From assembly GCA_029252195.1 (NCBI GenBank), contig JAQXBV010000082.1, positions 1 to 64,000 on the forward strand: a stretch of DNA of 64,000 nucleotides. The letters are read 5' to 3'. The notes beneath the pieces were generated by a model. That model searched no databases. It worked only from the letters and a program-made list of their open reading frames with translations, and had not been told where the DNA came from. The position numbers and the translations under genes were made by a program. Positions 36,321 through 45,912 of the stretch are shown here, one piece after another; position 1 is the first letter of the stretch; each line of letters starts with the position of its first letter. Source of the DNA: Yoonia sp. (GTDB taxonomy: Bacteria > Pseudomonadota > Alphaproteobacteria > Rhodobacterales > Rhodobacteraceae).

Positions 36321-36913
36321 AGTATAATCCGCCCTGCTGGCGCGTCAAAATGGGCCACGAACCGCAGTGTTTCATCTGGCACAAAGGCGATCCGCGGGTC
36401 GTCGAACTGGCATAGCGCCCGCAAGGTCTTAGCGTCGGGGTGATGCACCTCCCACCGGATCAGGCGGACCCCGCTCGCAGGCAGCAGCGTTGCAGGATGA
36501 TCAGTCGCGCTATCCCACTGAATGAGCGTCGGAAAAGCGCCTTGCAGCGGCAAGCTGCCGTCGTGTGGCACCGTGATCTGCCACCGCAAATCACCACGCG
36601 ACATCGCAATGGCGGGGCCGGTTATTGCGGCATGGGTATCAAAATCGGCTGTGCGGCAAATCCAATTGCCCCAGCGCGGTAGAACGGGTGCATGATCCAG
36701 ATTGAACCATCGCGGCGTGGTCATCTGCACATCCGGATCAGGTGCGATGACCTCCAGATAAAGCCCGTCCGCGAGCCCGAGCAGCTTGTTATGGGTGCCG
36801 AAGGCTGCGTGTTTACCGCCCGCAAGAAGCGGCAGACCAAGCTGGTCCGAAAGCCAGTCCGCCCCTTTGTCCAGATCAGCACATGTGATCGCTAGGTGAT
36901 CGAGTTCCATCAT
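36317..36913 (-). CDS. VOC-superfamily protein (glyoxalase-like 3 domain)
   Basis: A 198-residue protein with MELDHLAITCADLDKGADWL at the N-terminus, HNKLLGLADGLYLEVIAPDP, and a second half with GVRLIRWEVHHPD. This is the glyoxalase-like 3 group, of unknown reaction. The GAGG in AGAGGTAT lies 4-8 nt before tandem ATGs at 36913 and 36910; either could be used. Although it is next to methylmalonyl-CoA mutase, it is longer and differs from methylmalonyl-CoA epimerase, so that function is not proposed. Confidence 0.8.
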   Translation of the reverse strand: MMELDHLAITCADLDKGADWLSDQLGLPLLAGGKHAAFGTHNKLLGLADGLYLEVIAPDPDVQMTTPRWFNLDHAPVLPRWGNWICRTADFDTHAAITGPAIAMSRGDLRWQITVPHDGSLPLQGAFPTLIQWDSATDHPATLLPASGVRLIRWEVHHPDAKTLRALCQFDDPRIAFVPDETLRFVAHFDAPAGRIIL

Positions 36914-36968
36914 ATACCTCTGCATTCTATCGCGATCAGAGAGGCTTTTCCTGTTGGGAAAAGCCACT

Positions 36969-37000
36969 GCCTCCGGCGGGAGTTTGATTGGACATAGAAA
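36969..37000. repeat. Copy 1 of a 32-33 bp intergenic element (also at 51810)
   Basis: GCCTCCGGCGGGAGTT, a 5-nt variable core, then GGACATAGAAA. The same two blocks occur at 51810-51842. It lies 1 nt beyond the stop of scpA (minus strand). On that strand it contains CTCC-CGCC-GGAG, a short hairpin; it may be a 3'-end processing or weak termination element. Confidence 0.55.
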
Positions 37001-37001
37001 A

Positions 37002-39128
37002 TCAGCGGCGGGTGTCTTGAATGAGTTTCAGGATGTCTTGCGCCGCTTTGGGGATATTGGTGCCGGGGCCGAAGATCGCCTTTACCCCAGCGTCGTAAAG
37101 GAATTGGTAATCTTGTTGCGGGATCACACCACCACAGATCACCAGAATATCCTCCGCGCCTGCCTCTTTGAGGGCTTTCACCAGTTGCGGCGCCAGTGTT
37201 TTGTGCCCCGCTGCCTGTGAGGAAATGCCGATCACATGCACGTCGTTGTCAATGGCATCTTGGGCGGCCTCGGCAGGTGTCTGGAACAGCGGACCGACGT
37301 CGACGTCGAAGCCGATATCAGCGAAGGCGGTAGCGATGACCTTGGCCCCCCGATCATGTCCGTCCTGACCCATTTTGACCACAAGCATACGCGGACGACG
37401 CCCCTCTTCGACCGCAAAATCCTCGACCGATTTCTGGATCGCGGCAAATCCTGCGTCACCCTCATAGGCAGCACCGTAAACACCGGCGAGGGTTTTCACC
37501 TCGGCGCGGTGCCGCCCGAACTCTTCTTCCATCGCCATACTGATTTCTCCAACTGTGGCGCGGTGACGCGCAGCTTCGACAGCGGCCTCCAAAAGGTTAC
37601 CGCCATCGCGTGCGCGGCGTGTGATCTCGGCCAAAGCGGCACCACAGGCGGCCTGATTTCGACTCGCACGGGTTTTTTCGATCCGAGCGATTTGGGACAG
37701 GCGCACGGCCCCGTTGTCAATGTCGCGGATATCAATCGGGTCTTCGTTGTCCTTGCGGTATTTGTTCACGCCGACGATCACCTCGGTGCCGCGGTCGATC
37801 ATCGCTTGACGGGTGGCCGCAGATTCCTCGATGCGCAGCTTGGGCATGCCAGAGGCCACGGCCTTGGTCATACCGCCAAGCTCTTCGACCTCCTCGATGA
37901 GCGCCCATGCCTTTTCGGCTAGCTCATTGGTCAGGCTTTCGACATAGTAAGACCCCGCCAATGGGTCGACAACTTTGGTCACACCAGTTTCCTCTTGCAA
38001 GATCAATTGCGTGTTGCGCGCGATCCGGCTGGAGAAATCAGTGGGCAAGGCAATCGCCTCGTCAAGCGCGTTGGTGTGCAAGGACTGCGTGCCGCCTAAA
38101 ACCGCCGACATCGCCTCATAGGCGGTGCGGATCACGTTGTTATAGGGGTCTTGTTCTTGCAACGATACGCCCGAAGTCTGGCAGTGGGTGCGCAGCATGG
38201 AGGACTTTTCGTCCTTGGGCTCGAACTCTGCCATGATCCGCGACCACAACAGACGGGCGGCACGCAGCTTGGCTGCTTCCATGAAAAAGTTCATGCCGAT
38301 GGCAAAGAAGAACGACAGGCGCGGCGCAAATTTGTCGACATCCATGCCGGCAGCAATCGCGGTGCGCACATACTCGCGCCCATCGGCCAGAGTGAAGGCC
38401 AGCTCCTGCACAAGGTTCGCCCCTGCCTCTTGCATGTGGTAGCCAGAGATCGAGATCGAGTTGAATTTCGGCATGTTCTCAGAGGTATAGCCGATGATAT
38501 CCGCGATAATCCGCATCGACGGTTCAGGCGGATAGACGTAAGTGTTGCGGACCATGAACTCTTTGAGAATGTCGTTTTGAATGGTGCCCGCAAGCAAGGA
38601 TTTATCATGCCCCTGCTCTTCGCCTGTCACAATGAAGTTGGCGAGGATCGGGATCACAGCCCCGTTCATCGTCATCGAAACCGAGACCTTATCCAGAGGA
38701 ATGCCATCAAACAGGATTTTCATATCCTCGACGCTGTCAATCGCCACACCAGCCTTGCCGACATCGCCCTCAACACGGGGGTGGTCGCTGTCGTAACCAC
38801 GGTGGGTCGCGAGATCAAAGGCGACCGAAACACCTTGCTGACCACCCGCGAGGGCCGCGCGGTAGAAGGCGTTGGATTCCTCGGCGGTCGAAAAGCCAGC
38901 GTATTGACGGATCGTCCAAGGGCGACCTGCGTACATCGTGGCCTTAACGCCGCGTGTGAAGGGCGCCTTGCCCGGAACGCCGCCCATATGCGGCAAGCCG
39001 TCTGTGTCCTCGGATGTGTAAAGTGGCTTGACCACGATGCCCTCAAGGGTGTTCCACGTCAAAGCATCCAGTGGTTTGCCGCGCAGCTCTTTTGCTGCGA
39101 TCTTATTCCATTCGTCGAATTGTCCCAT
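37002..39128 (-). CDS. scpA: Methylmalonyl-CoA mutase, single-chain
   Basis: A 708-residue B12 enzyme interconverting (R)-methylmalonyl-CoA and succinyl-CoA, the last step of propionyl-CoA assimilation. The N-terminal TIM-barrel domain has [23 protein letters not shown], and the C-terminal cobalamin domain has the DxHxxG motif in [15 protein letters not shown] at about residue 590. Length matches the homodimeric form (ScpA/McmA). Its start overlaps the end of the upstream sulfotransferase-like gene by 26 nt. The pcc genes lie 2-7 kb away on the same strand. Confidence 0.95.
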   Translation of the reverse strand: MGQFDEWNKIAAKELRGKPLDALTWNTLEGIVVKPLYTSEDTDGLPHMGGVPGKAPFTRGVKATMYAGRPWTIRQYAGFSTAEESNAFYRAALAGGQQGVSVAFDLATHRGYDSDHPRVEGDVGKAGVAIDSVEDMKILFDGIPLDKVSVSMTMNGAVIPILANFIVTGEEQGHDKSLLAGTIQNDILKEFMVRNTYVYPPEPSMRIIADIIGYTSENMPKFNSISISGYHMQEAGANLVQELAFTLADGREYVRTAIAAGMDVDKFAPRLSFFFAIGMNFFMEAAKLRAARLLWSRIMAEFEPKDEKSSMLRTHCQTSGVSLQEQDPYNNVIRTAYEAMSAVLGGTQSLHTNALDEAIALPTDFSSRIARNTQLILQEETGVTKVVDPLAGSYYVESLTNELAEKAWALIEEVEELGGMTKAVASGMPKLRIEESAATRQAMIDRGTEVIVGVNKYRKDNEDPIDIRDIDNGAVRLSQIARIEKTRASRNQAACGAALAEITRRARDGGNLLEAAVEAARHRATVGEISMAMEEEFGRHRAEVKTLAGVYGAAYEGDAGFAAIQKSVEDFAVEEGRRPRMLVVKMGQDGHDRGAKVIATAFADIGFDVDVGPLFQTPAEAAQDAIDNDVHVIGISSQAAGHKTLAPQLVKALKEAGAEDILVICGGVIPQQDYQFLYDAGVKAIFGPGTNIPKAAQDILKLIQDTRR

Positions 39129-39987
39129 AGTGTCCTCCGGTCATGGCGCCGCGCTGGATCGTTGCCAGTCGTTCAGTGCCGATTTCGTCCATGTCAGTTT
39201 TAGATTGCGGGGTTAATAGACGGGCAATGCCGCCCGCCCCGTTTGCGAGCCATTCCAAATCTTTGTCGTAGCGTCGGCGTAGTTTCAGTTGTGTTTGTGT
39301 ATCAAAAGGAGACGCGCGCCCAGCTTTGCTGACGTTGTGTTGGACGGATGAGCCACCCATTCCCGCCGATAAACCACGGTATCCGGTCGCAGCCTCCAGC
39401 GTTTCGTCGACCTTCCCACCGAATGTTTCATAGGGTAACACGGAAATTTGAGCGCGCGGAAACAAGCCGTGAATGTCTTGGATCACGTGACGCCAGCGGC
39501 GCGGGTGCTCGACGATCCGCGTTTCTGCCTCCGCATCGAGGACAGGAAACCCCGTGACATGCCCGAAAGCAATACTTGAGGCCCAGAATGTTTCATACGA
39601 CCTGATCGACAGCAGGATACGGTCGCATAAGTGGCCAAAGGCCTTGCCAAAACGCGCCAAACGCGGGGTAAGCTCGTTATATAGGCTTTGCGACCGCAAG
39701 TTCACGCGGATGGTGCCGATCATATTTTCTTCGGAGACGATCAGCTGGCGCGTCTTTGTGCGCCGCAACCGCGCGCAAGTCAGGCCGATCAAATTGGTCG
39801 AACGCTCTGCTGCGACACTAGTCTCATGGGGCGGGCGAACCATGCCGGAAAACAGGCCTCCACGGATCACACTTGGGGTCCAAACGGCAACGCCCGCACC
39901 GTCAAGCCGCACGGCATTGCGATCAAGATAGTCTTGAAACGTGGTTGTCGCCGTTCGATGAACGCCCAAATGCAAAATTGTTTCCAT
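39103..39987 (-). CDS. P-loop sulfotransferase-like hypothetical protein
   Basis: About 294 residues. The N-terminus [21 protein letters not shown] resembles the PAPS-binding P-loop of sulfotransferases (GxxRTGTTxLQ), and VSEENMIG then [17 protein letters not shown] resembles the second phosphosulfate-binding strand. The rest ([20 protein letters not shown]) fits that fold. The acceptor is unknown. GGGG lies 9 nt before ATG39987; ATG39996 is an alternative. It overlaps scpA by 26 nt and is presumably cotranscribed, though no metabolic link is apparent. Confidence 0.65.
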   Translation of the reverse strand: METILHLGVHRTATTTFQDYLDRNAVRLDGAGVAVWTPSVIRGGLFSGMVRPPHETSVAAERSTNLIGLTCARLRRTKTRQLIVSEENMIGTIRVNLRSQSLYNELTPRLARFGKAFGHLCDRILLSIRSYETFWASSIAFGHVTGFPVLDAEAETRIVEHPRRWRHVIQDIHGLFPRAQISVLPYETFGGKVDETLEAATGYRGLSAGMGGSSVQHNVSKAGRASPFDTQTQLKLRRRYDKDLEWLANGAGGIARLLTPQSKTDMDEIGTERLATIQRGAMTGGHYGTIRRME

Positions 39988-40137
39988 GGTACGCATCCCC
40001 AAATGCACACAGGCCGCGACACAATGTCGGACATATGATTTCATCCCGATCATGCACATGGAATTCTGACCAACGGCTTAAAATGAAAATTGTATCGATT
40101 TTTGAAATCAGAGGTCGTTTTCTGCCAAACACCCCCT

Positions 40138-40602
40138 ATGTCTAAAACTATGAAACGCACCCTGCTCAGTATCGTTTTGATCGGCATCGCCAGCACAGCC
40201 GTCGCGCAATCCGCGCTTGAGCTGTGGGAAGATGACCGCACACAGATCTTTGATGCCGCTGACCTCACGCCGGAAGATTTCATTTGGCGCGCGCGGCCCA
40301 TCGTTGTCTTTGCGCAAAGCCCGCTTGATCCACTGTTTGTGCAGCAAATGGAGCTACTTTCGGAACGTAAGGACGAACTGGCCGAGCGGGATGTGATCGT
40401 GATCTCGGACACAACGCCAGAACCGCCCTCGCAACTGCGTACGAATTTGCGCCCCCGTGGGTTCATGTTGGCGATCATTGACAAGGACGGGAAGACAGCC
40501 ATCCGCAAGCCCGCCCCGTGGGATGTGCGTGAAATTTCCCGCACCATCGATAAGACGGCCTTGCGCCAGCAGGAAGTCCGCGATCGGCGCGTCTCTGAAT
40601 AG
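40138..40602 (+). CDS. DUF4174 family exported protein
   Basis: About 154 residues with a signal peptide (KRTLLSIVLIGIASTAVAQS). The mature domain (RPIVVFAQSPLDPLFVQQMELLSERKDELAERDVIVISD, then RGFMLAIIDKDGKTAIRKPAPWDVREISRTID) is the DUF4174 thioredoxin-like pattern without redox cysteines; its role is unknown. ATG40138 and ATG40150 are both possible starts; neither has a strong ribosome binding site. It is convergent with the next gene, 10 nt away. Confidence 0.75.
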   Translation: MSKTMKRTLLSIVLIGIASTAVAQSALELWEDDRTQIFDAADLTPEDFIWRARPIVVFAQSPLDPLFVQQMELLSERKDELAERDVIVISDTTPEPPSQLRTNLRPRGFMLAIIDKDGKTAIRKPAPWDVREISRTIDKTALRQQEVRDRRVSE

Positions 40603-40612
40603 ACGCGCGGGA

Positions 40613-40990
40613 TCATCGTCTTTGTGCCCCATAAATCTGGGTGGCCAGAAACGCCATCGCATAAAGCGCAATTGCGCCAGCAATGGTTGCTTGCCCATCC
40701 GACATCAACCCGACTGACACGATCCGGCCACAGGCATAAAGCAGGCTATAGATCGCGATTCCGCCAAAGAGGAAAACGCGCATCGGATTAAGCGGAGCGC
40801 CCAAGATCCGCGTGACGGCCCAAAAGCCCACGACGGCAATCATCGGCGTGGTCATTGCGACTGTGGGCAGGCCGCTATTAAGGCTCAGGCTTTTGATATC
40901 GACCAAGCCCACAATCGCCAAAACCGCCCCTAAGACGCCAAAGACATAGGCGATAAAACTAATCACAATGCGACGCAGCAGGGGTGGCAC
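40613..40990 (-). CDS. Small four-helix membrane protein of unknown function
   Basis: A 125-residue hydrophobic protein with four predicted helices (about 8-28, 43-61, 71-88, 103-119). I do not recognise a named family. It begins 2 nt after the pccA stop on the same strand, so it is probably cotranscribed with the propionyl-CoA carboxylase alpha subunit, a position often taken by conserved small membrane proteins in this group. Confidence 0.7.
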   Translation of the reverse strand: MPPLLRRIVISFIAYVFGVLGAVLAIVGLVDIKSLSLNSGLPTVAMTTPMIAVVGFWAVTRILGAPLNPMRVFLFGGIAIYSLLYACGRIVSVGLMSDGQATIAGAIALYAMAFLATQIYGAQRR

Positions 40991-40992
40991 GA

Positions 40993-42990
40993 TTATTCAA
41001 ACTCCATGATGATTTCGTCCACTGCGAGGCTATCGCCTTCGGCGGCATTAATCTTGGAAACAATGCCCTTCTTTTCGGCACGCAGGATATTTTCCATTTT
41101 CATGGCTTCGACCGAGCAAAGCGATTGCCCCTCCTGCACCTCATCCCCGACCGCGACGTTGATCTTAACGATCAAGCCGGGCATCGGACAAAGCAACAAC
41201 TTGGACGTATCGGCGGGCACTTTCTCAAGCATAAGGCCCGCAAGTTCGGCCTGCCGCGGAGTGCGCACATGTACCTTGAGGTCAGCGCCGCGGTAACGGA
41301 TGCGGAACCCGCCCGAAATTTTGCCGACCTTCATCACTAATGGCCCGCCGTCTACCTGCATTCGTGCAAGCGCCTCACCAGGTTTCCAGTCGCCTTCCAC
41401 GCGCAGGGTCTTGCCGTCAACCGTGACATCAGAGCCCGATTTATCCGCAGCAATCGACATTGGGAATGTCTGCCCTTGCAGGCTCACCATCCACTCGGTG
41501 CCAACCTTGCGCTCGTGATTGTCCATCCGCCCCGAAATACGCGTGCGCCGGATTTCGGCCACGCGGTGCATCGCCGAGGCCGCCGCCCCAATGCGGATCA
41601 ATGTTTCGTCCGGCAAAGTGGCGCCATCGAACCCGTCGGGGAATTCTTCCTCGATAAAGGCTGTGGTCATATTGCCGGACGTGAATTTCTCATGGTCGTA
41701 AACAGCTGCCAGAAACGGCAGGTTGTGACCGATGCCCTCAACCTCGAACCCGTCCAATGCAAGGCGCATTTCTTCAATGGCAGCGGCACGGTTCGGCGCC
41801 CATGTGCACAGCTTTGCGATCATCGGGTCGTAATACATGCTGATCTCGCCGCCCTCATAGACGCCGGTATCATTGCGCACCGCGCGTGTCGGATGCGCCT
41901 CTTCTGCGGGCGGGCGGTAGCGGGTCAAACGGCCAATGGAGGGCAGGAACCCGCGATAAGGATCTTCGGCATATAGGCGGCTTTCCATCGCCCAGCCGTT
42001 GATCTTCAGGTCTTCCTGCTTCATTGGCAGTTTCTCACCGTAGGCCACGCGGATCATCTGCTCAACAAGGTCAACGCCTGTGATCAGCTCGGTCACCGGG
42101 TGTTCCACCTGCAAACGGGTGTTCATCTCAAGGAAGTAAAAGTTGCGGTCGCAATCGACAATAAACTCGACCGTGCCAGCCGAGGAATAATTCACAGCCT
42201 TGGCCAGTGCGACCGACTGCGCGCCCATGGCCGCGCGGGTCTCTTCATCAAGGAACGGGCTTGGCGCCTCTTCAATCACCTTCTGGTTACGGCGCTGAAT
42301 GGAACATTCACGTTCGTGCAGGTAAACACCGTTGCCATGTTTGTCGCAAAGCACTTGAATTTCGATGTGGCGCGGCTGTGTCACGAATTTCTCGATGAAG
42401 ATACGGTCGTCGCCAAAAGAATTGGCCGCCTCGTTCTTGGAGGACTGGAACCCCTCGCGGGCCTCTTGGTCGTTCCACGCGATGCGCATGCCCTTGCCGC
42501 CGCCGCCCGCAGAGGCCTTGATCATTACAGGATAACCGACCTCGCCCGCGATCTTGACCGCATGTTCGGCGTCGTCAATCAGGCCCATATAACCCGGCAC
42601 AGTGGACACATTCGCCTCTTGGGCCAACTTCTTGGAGGTGATTTTGTCGCCCATTGCCTCGATGGCACCTTTTGGCGGGCCGATGAAGACAACGCCAGCC
42701 GCCTCAAGCGCCTCCGCAAATTTGGAGTTCTCGGACAAGAAACCATATCCGGGGTGAACCGCTTCGGCGCCGGTCTGCTTGATCGCGGCCATCACCTTAT
42801 CAATCACGATATAAGACTGGTTGGCGGGTGCGGGGCCAATATGCACAGCCTCGTCGGCCATTTTGACATGCAGCGCATTGCGATCCGCGTCGGAATAAAT
42901 GGCGACTGTTTTGATCCCCATCTTCTTGGCGGTCTTGATGACACGGCAGGCGATCTCGCCACGGTTAGCAATCAGGATTTTCTTGAACAT
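40993..42990 (-). CDS. pccA: Propionyl-CoA carboxylase, biotin-containing alpha subunit
   Basis: A 665-residue subunit. The biotin carboxylase part (about 1-450) has the N-terminus FKKILIANRGEIACRVI, the ATP-grasp glycine loop KASAGGGGKGMRIAWN and the catalytic region EMNTRLQVEHPVTE. A linker/BT domain follows, and the C-terminal biotinyl domain has the acceptor lysine in VEAMKMEN about 35 residues from the end. With PccB it makes methylmalonyl-CoA from propionyl-CoA. AAGGA lies 8 nt before the ATG. The strong hairpin at 43006-43050 lies just upstream. Confidence 0.95.
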   Translation of the reverse strand: MFKKILIANRGEIACRVIKTAKKMGIKTVAIYSDADRNALHVKMADEAVHIGPAPANQSYIVIDKVMAAIKQTGAEAVHPGYGFLSENSKFAEALEAAGVVFIGPPKGAIEAMGDKITSKKLAQEANVSTVPGYMGLIDDAEHAVKIAGEVGYPVMIKASAGGGGKGMRIAWNDQEAREGFQSSKNEAANSFGDDRIFIEKFVTQPRHIEIQVLCDKHGNGVYLHERECSIQRRNQKVIEEAPSPFLDEETRAAMGAQSVALAKAVNYSSAGTVEFIVDCDRNFYFLEMNTRLQVEHPVTELITGVDLVEQMIRVAYGEKLPMKQEDLKINGWAMESRLYAEDPYRGFLPSIGRLTRYRPPAEEAHPTRAVRNDTGVYEGGEISMYYDPMIAKLCTWAPNRAAAIEEMRLALDGFEVEGIGHNLPFLAAVYDHEKFTSGNMTTAFIEEEFPDGFDGATLPDETLIRIGAAASAMHRVAEIRRTRISGRMDNHERKVGTEWMVSLQGQTFPMSIAADKSGSDVTVDGKTLRVEGDWKPGEALARMQVDGGPLVMKVGKISGGFRIRYRGADLKVHVRTPRQAELAGLMLEKVPADTSKLLLCPMPGLIVKINVAVGDEVQEGQSLCSVEAMKMENILRAEKKGIVSKINAAEGDSLAVDEIIMEFE

Positions 42991-43005
42991 GAGGATGGTC
43001 CTTCA

Positions 43006-43050
43006 AAAGCAAAACCGCCGCGCGCAGGGCTGACCTGCGGCGGCGGTTTC
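43006..43050 (-). terminator. Strong Rho-independent terminator between small lipoprotein gene and pccA
   Basis: On the minus strand AAACCGCCGC-CGCAGG pairs with CCTGCG-CGCGGCGGTTTT around a short TCAGC loop, then TTTTGCTTTT follows. It should end transcripts from the gene at 43082, so pccA needs a promoter inside or after it, or relies on read-through. Confidence 0.8.
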
Positions 43051-43081
43051 AATTGTTTTTGTCGTGTTGAGAAAGGCGACC

Positions 43082-43312
43082 TTAGAGGTCGTTTGCAAGT
43101 GCGCCGATGAGGCCGCCAGCAAGTGCGCCTTCAACGCAGTTGTTGTTGCCGATAGTTTCGCCAGCAATACAGCCAGCGCCAGCGCCAACGAGTGCGCGCT
43201 CTGCATCGTTCTCGAGGCAAGCGGTGAGGGAAAGCATTGCAGTTGCAGCGATGATCCAAGCGAAAACGCAAGACCCGCAAACACCCTCCAGCCATTTTTC
43301 GCCACAGCGCAA
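43082..43312 (-). CDS. Small glycine-zipper lipoprotein-like protein, start uncertain
   Basis: The frame ends with IIAATAMLSLTAC (lipobox) followed by ERALVGAGAGCIAGETIG and CVEGALAGGLIGALANDL, the Gly/Ala-zipper pattern of small outer-membrane lipoproteins. The N-terminus is problematic. The only long form uses TTG43312, which lies in the T-run of the upstream terminator; ATG43237 leaves just six residues before the lipid cysteine. Either an unusual start is used or the 5' end is damaged. About 50-76 residues. It is isolated between two terminators, so it must have its own promoter if active. Confidence 0.5.
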   Translation of the reverse strand: MRCGEKWLEGVCGSCVFAWIIAATAMLSLTACLENDAERALVGAGAGCIAGETIGNNNCVEGALAGGLIGALANDL

Positions 43313-43353
43313 AAAGGGGCGACCGGTAAGCGCCAGCTTGACGCAAACCGGTC
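43311..43353 (-). terminator. Rho-independent terminator upstream of the small lipoprotein gene
   Basis: GACCGGT (43321-43327) and ACCGGTC (43347-43353) are exact inverted repeats, with a nested GCG/CGC pair; on the minus strand the stem is followed by CGCCCCTTTTT. It is placed to end the pccB-DUF6497-43524 transcription unit, about 170 nt after the last stop. Confidence 0.6.
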
Positions 43354-43523
43354 AGGGGAAGGGTAACAGTGCAGACAATCGACAGCAGACGAGAAGGGTA
43401 AGCCCGCTGCTGCACCATCAGCATGACACGCGTTATGCGCCGCTGAAAAGCGCGCCGTAATTAGCAACGCAAAATCGGCCATATCCTGCCGGATCGACAT
43501 ATTATTGCGCAACAATTGGCCCA

Positions 43524-43871
43524 TTAGCGCCACTTAATTTCTGGAAAGCTGATCGCAGCAACTTTCACATCTATCCGCAGCAGAGCGTCATAGCTTGCGG
43601 CATCAAACGGGTCTTCGGCAGGCACAACTTCGCGGCCGAAAAGCCAGCTCAGGCGTCCCGCGTCCAGATTGCCGCGCACAAAGGGCTCGTCGCCGAAATG
43701 TTCATAGAGCGCTTGCATAAAGCCCGCATCGGCCCGCTTATCGGGCGGGCGACGATCAGGATGCCGCACCCGCTTTATAATCTCGGTTGCACCATCTTTA
43801 TTGTCGCGACGGATCACAAACTGAAAGTCAGTGCCCGCCAAACGCCCCGGAAATCCACGGTGCTTTTCCAT
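43524..43871 (-). CDS. Hypothetical protein downstream of the DUF6497-like gene
   Basis: A 115-residue soluble, charged protein: MEKHRGFPGRLAGTDFQFV, then IIKRVRHPDRRPPDKRADAGFMQALYEHF and RLSWLFGREVVPAEDPFDA. No signal peptide, membrane helix or motif that I recognise. ATG43871 starts 1 nt after the TGA of the upstream gene, so the two are translationally coupled; the longer frame that overlaps that gene is rejected. Function unknown. Confidence 0.65.
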   Translation of the reverse strand: MEKHRGFPGRLAGTDFQFVIRRDNKDGATEIIKRVRHPDRRPPDKRADAGFMQALYEHFGDEPFVRGNLDAGRLSWLFGREVVPAEDPFDAASYDALLRIDVKVAAISFPEIKWR

Positions 43872-43872
43872 A

Positions 43873-44235
43873 TCAAAACTCTTTCCAAACACAGGCGTCG
43901 GCCACGCGGCGAAACGGCTGAAAATATTGAACAATCTCCGTGGGCTCGCCAAAAGCCACTTCAGCGGCGGACACCGAGATCACGAGTTGGGATACATCTG
44001 ATCCGGCTTGGGTCAAGGCCGGAAGCGCGACTTGGGAACAAACATAGTCGATATCGTCCACGATATCCTCAAAATCGACCCCATCGGCAATTTCTGGCAA
44101 TACAAAGCGGAACCGCCCCATGTCGTCTTCGATGATCACTTCAAAAAGCGATAATACACGCCCCGACGGCACAGCGATCTGTTGCGCCGTGACGGGCAAA
44201 GCCAAAAAGCTTGCTATGATCGCCAAGTACCGAAT
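43873..44235 (-). CDS. DUF6497-like exported protein with probable ATT start
   Basis: About 120 residues. A signal peptide (RYLAIIASFLALPVTAQ) precedes IAVPSGRVLSLFEVIIED, a beta-strand region and the ending PFRRVADACVWKEF, a pattern found in small alphaproteobacterial periplasmic proteins. No ATG or GTG opens this frame. The best ribosome binding site, AAGGA at 44243-44247, is 7 nt before an ATT at 44235; the next usable codon, TTG44226, is 16 nt away and would shorten the signal's basic end. The start is thus probably ATT. It follows pccB and is coupled to the 43524 gene. Confidence 0.6.
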   Translation of the reverse strand: MRYLAIIASFLALPVTAQQIAVPSGRVLSLFEVIIEDDMGRFRFVLPEIADGVDFEDIVDDIDYVCSQVALPALTQAGSDVSQLVISVSAAEVAFGEPTEIVQYFQPFRRVADACVWKEF

Positions 44236-44312
44236 GGGGTTGTCCTTCTTTTGGCCGAAAATACCTTTGGGGCGCGCGGAGCGCGGGGGCAAACAGCCCC
44301 CTCACCCTCACA

Positions 44313-45842
44313 TCAAAGCGGAATGTTGTCGTGTTTCTTCCACGGGTTCTGCAACGACTTGCCACGCAAGGAAGCAAAAGCACGACACACGCGTTTGCGC
44401 GTCGAATGCGGATAGATCACCTCGTCAATGAAACCGCGCTCGGCGGCCACAAACGGGTTCGCAAAACGGTCTTCATAGTCTTTGGTGTGCTGGGCGAGCT
44501 TATCTGCGTCGCCCAAATCCGCACGGTGGATGATCTCGGTGGCCCCCTTGGCCCCCATCACAGCGATCTCGGCGGTTGGCCATGCGTAGTTAAAGTCGCC
44601 GCGCAAATGCTTGGACGCCATCACGTCATAGGCACCGCCATAGGCCTTACGCGTGATCACGGTCACTTTTGGCACCGTCGCTTCGCCGTAAGCAAACAAG
44701 AGCTTTGCGCCGTGTTTAATCACGCCGCCATACTCCTGTGACGTTCCGGGCAAAAAGCCGGGCACATCGACCAGCGTCAGGATCGGGATCTCGAAGGCAT
44801 CACAGAACCGCACAAACCGCGCCGCCTTGCGCGAGCTGTCGATATCCAGACAGCCGGCCAACACAGTCGGCTGGTTGGCCACAACACCGACAGTCGATCC
44901 TTCCAAACGGATGAAACCCGTCAGAATGTTTTTCGCAAAATTCTCTTGAATCTCGTAAAAATCGCCCTCATCCGCCAGCTTTTGAATAAGCTCCTTCATA
45001 TCGTAAGGCGTGTTGGCGTTATCGGGGATCAGCGTATCAAGGCTTTGATCAATGCGGTTCACATCATCAAAGAACGGACGCACAGGCGGTTTCGCCTTAT
45101 TGTTGAGCGGCAAGAAATCTACCAAGCGGCGGCATTCGGCCAAAGCCTCAACGTCGTTCTCAAACGCACCATCGGCAACGGATGATTTCTTGGTGTGGGT
45201 GGAGGCCCCACCCAATTCTTCGGCAGTCACAACCTCATTGGTGACCGTCTTGACCACATCAGGCCCTGTCACAAACATATAAGAGCTGTCTTTGACCATA
45301 AAGATAAAGTCGGTCATCGCAGGGCTATAGACCGCGCCACCGGCACAAGGGCCCATGATCAGGCTGATCTGCGGCACCACACCGGACGCCATGATGTTGC
45401 GCTGGAACACTTCGGCATAACCCGCAAGCGAGGCCACACCTTCTTGAATACGCGCCCCACCGGAATCGTTGATCCCGATCACAGGCGCGCCGTTTTGCAT
45501 CGCCATATCCATGATCTTGCAGATTTTCTGGGCGTGGGTTTCGGACAAAGAGCCGCCGAACACCGTAAAGTCCTGGCTGAACACATAAACCATCCGGCCA
45601 TTGATCGTGCCCCAGCCTGTGACAACACCATCCCCCGAAGGACGCTGTTTCTCCATGCCGAAATCTGTGCAGCGGTGTGCGACGAACATGTCGAACTCTT
45701 CAAAAGAGTCATCATCAAGCAACAAATCAATGCGCTCGCGGGCGGTCAACTTGCCTTTGGCATGCTGTGCGTCGATCCGTTTTTCGCCGCCACCAAGGCG
45801 GGCTACGGCGCGACGGGTTTCAAGCTCTTGCAATACGTCCAT
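44313..45842 (-). CDS. pccB: Propionyl-CoA carboxylase beta (carboxyltransferase) subunit
   Basis: A 509-residue crotonase-fold carboxyltransferase that moves CO2 from biotin to propionyl-CoA. N-terminal [26 protein letters not shown], the CoA-side loop [15 protein letters not shown] with [15 protein letters not shown], and the biotin-side loop [25 protein letters not shown] followed by [11 protein letters not shown] are all present. GGGGGAG lies 7 nt before ATG45842, so the upstream extension is rejected. The promoter region holds three regularly spaced TTTGCAAA-like operators, implying control by PccR. Confidence 0.95.
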   Translation of the reverse strand: MDVLQELETRRAVARLGGGEKRIDAQHAKGKLTARERIDLLLDDDSFEEFDMFVAHRCTDFGMEKQRPSGDGVVTGWGTINGRMVYVFSQDFTVFGGSLSETHAQKICKIMDMAMQNGAPVIGINDSGGARIQEGVASLAGYAEVFQRNIMASGVVPQISLIMGPCAGGAVYSPAMTDFIFMVKDSSYMFVTGPDVVKTVTNEVVTAEELGGASTHTKKSSVADGAFENDVEALAECRRLVDFLPLNNKAKPPVRPFFDDVNRIDQSLDTLIPDNANTPYDMKELIQKLADEGDFYEIQENFAKNILTGFIRLEGSTVGVVANQPTVLAGCLDIDSSRKAARFVRFCDAFEIPILTLVDVPGFLPGTSQEYGGVIKHGAKLLFAYGEATVPKVTVITRKAYGGAYDVMASKHLRGDFNYAWPTAEIAVMGAKGATEIIHRADLGDADKLAQHTKDYEDRFANPFVAAERGFIDEVIYPHSTRKRVCRAFASLRGKSLQNPWKKHDNIPL

Positions 45843-45912
45843 GTTAGACTCCCCCAAATATGAAAGCGATCCTAGCGAGCACTTCTTCAGAGGGGAAGCG
45901 GGAAACGGGATA

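Noticed and set aside
36317-36913. VOC protein next to scpA as methylmalonyl-CoA epimerase
   Set aside because: It is longer, has the glyoxalase-like 3 pattern, and is coupled to a GNAT gene rather than to scpA.
38151-39203. Plus-strand open frame of 350 codons opposite scpA
   Set aside because: Composition is that of a reversed coding sequence, and the minus strand is plainly methylmalonyl-CoA mutase.
43321-43353. GACCGGT inverted repeat as an operator of the small lipoprotein gene
   Set aside because: A C/T-rich run ending TTTTT follows the stem on the minus strand, which fits a terminator of the upstream genes better.
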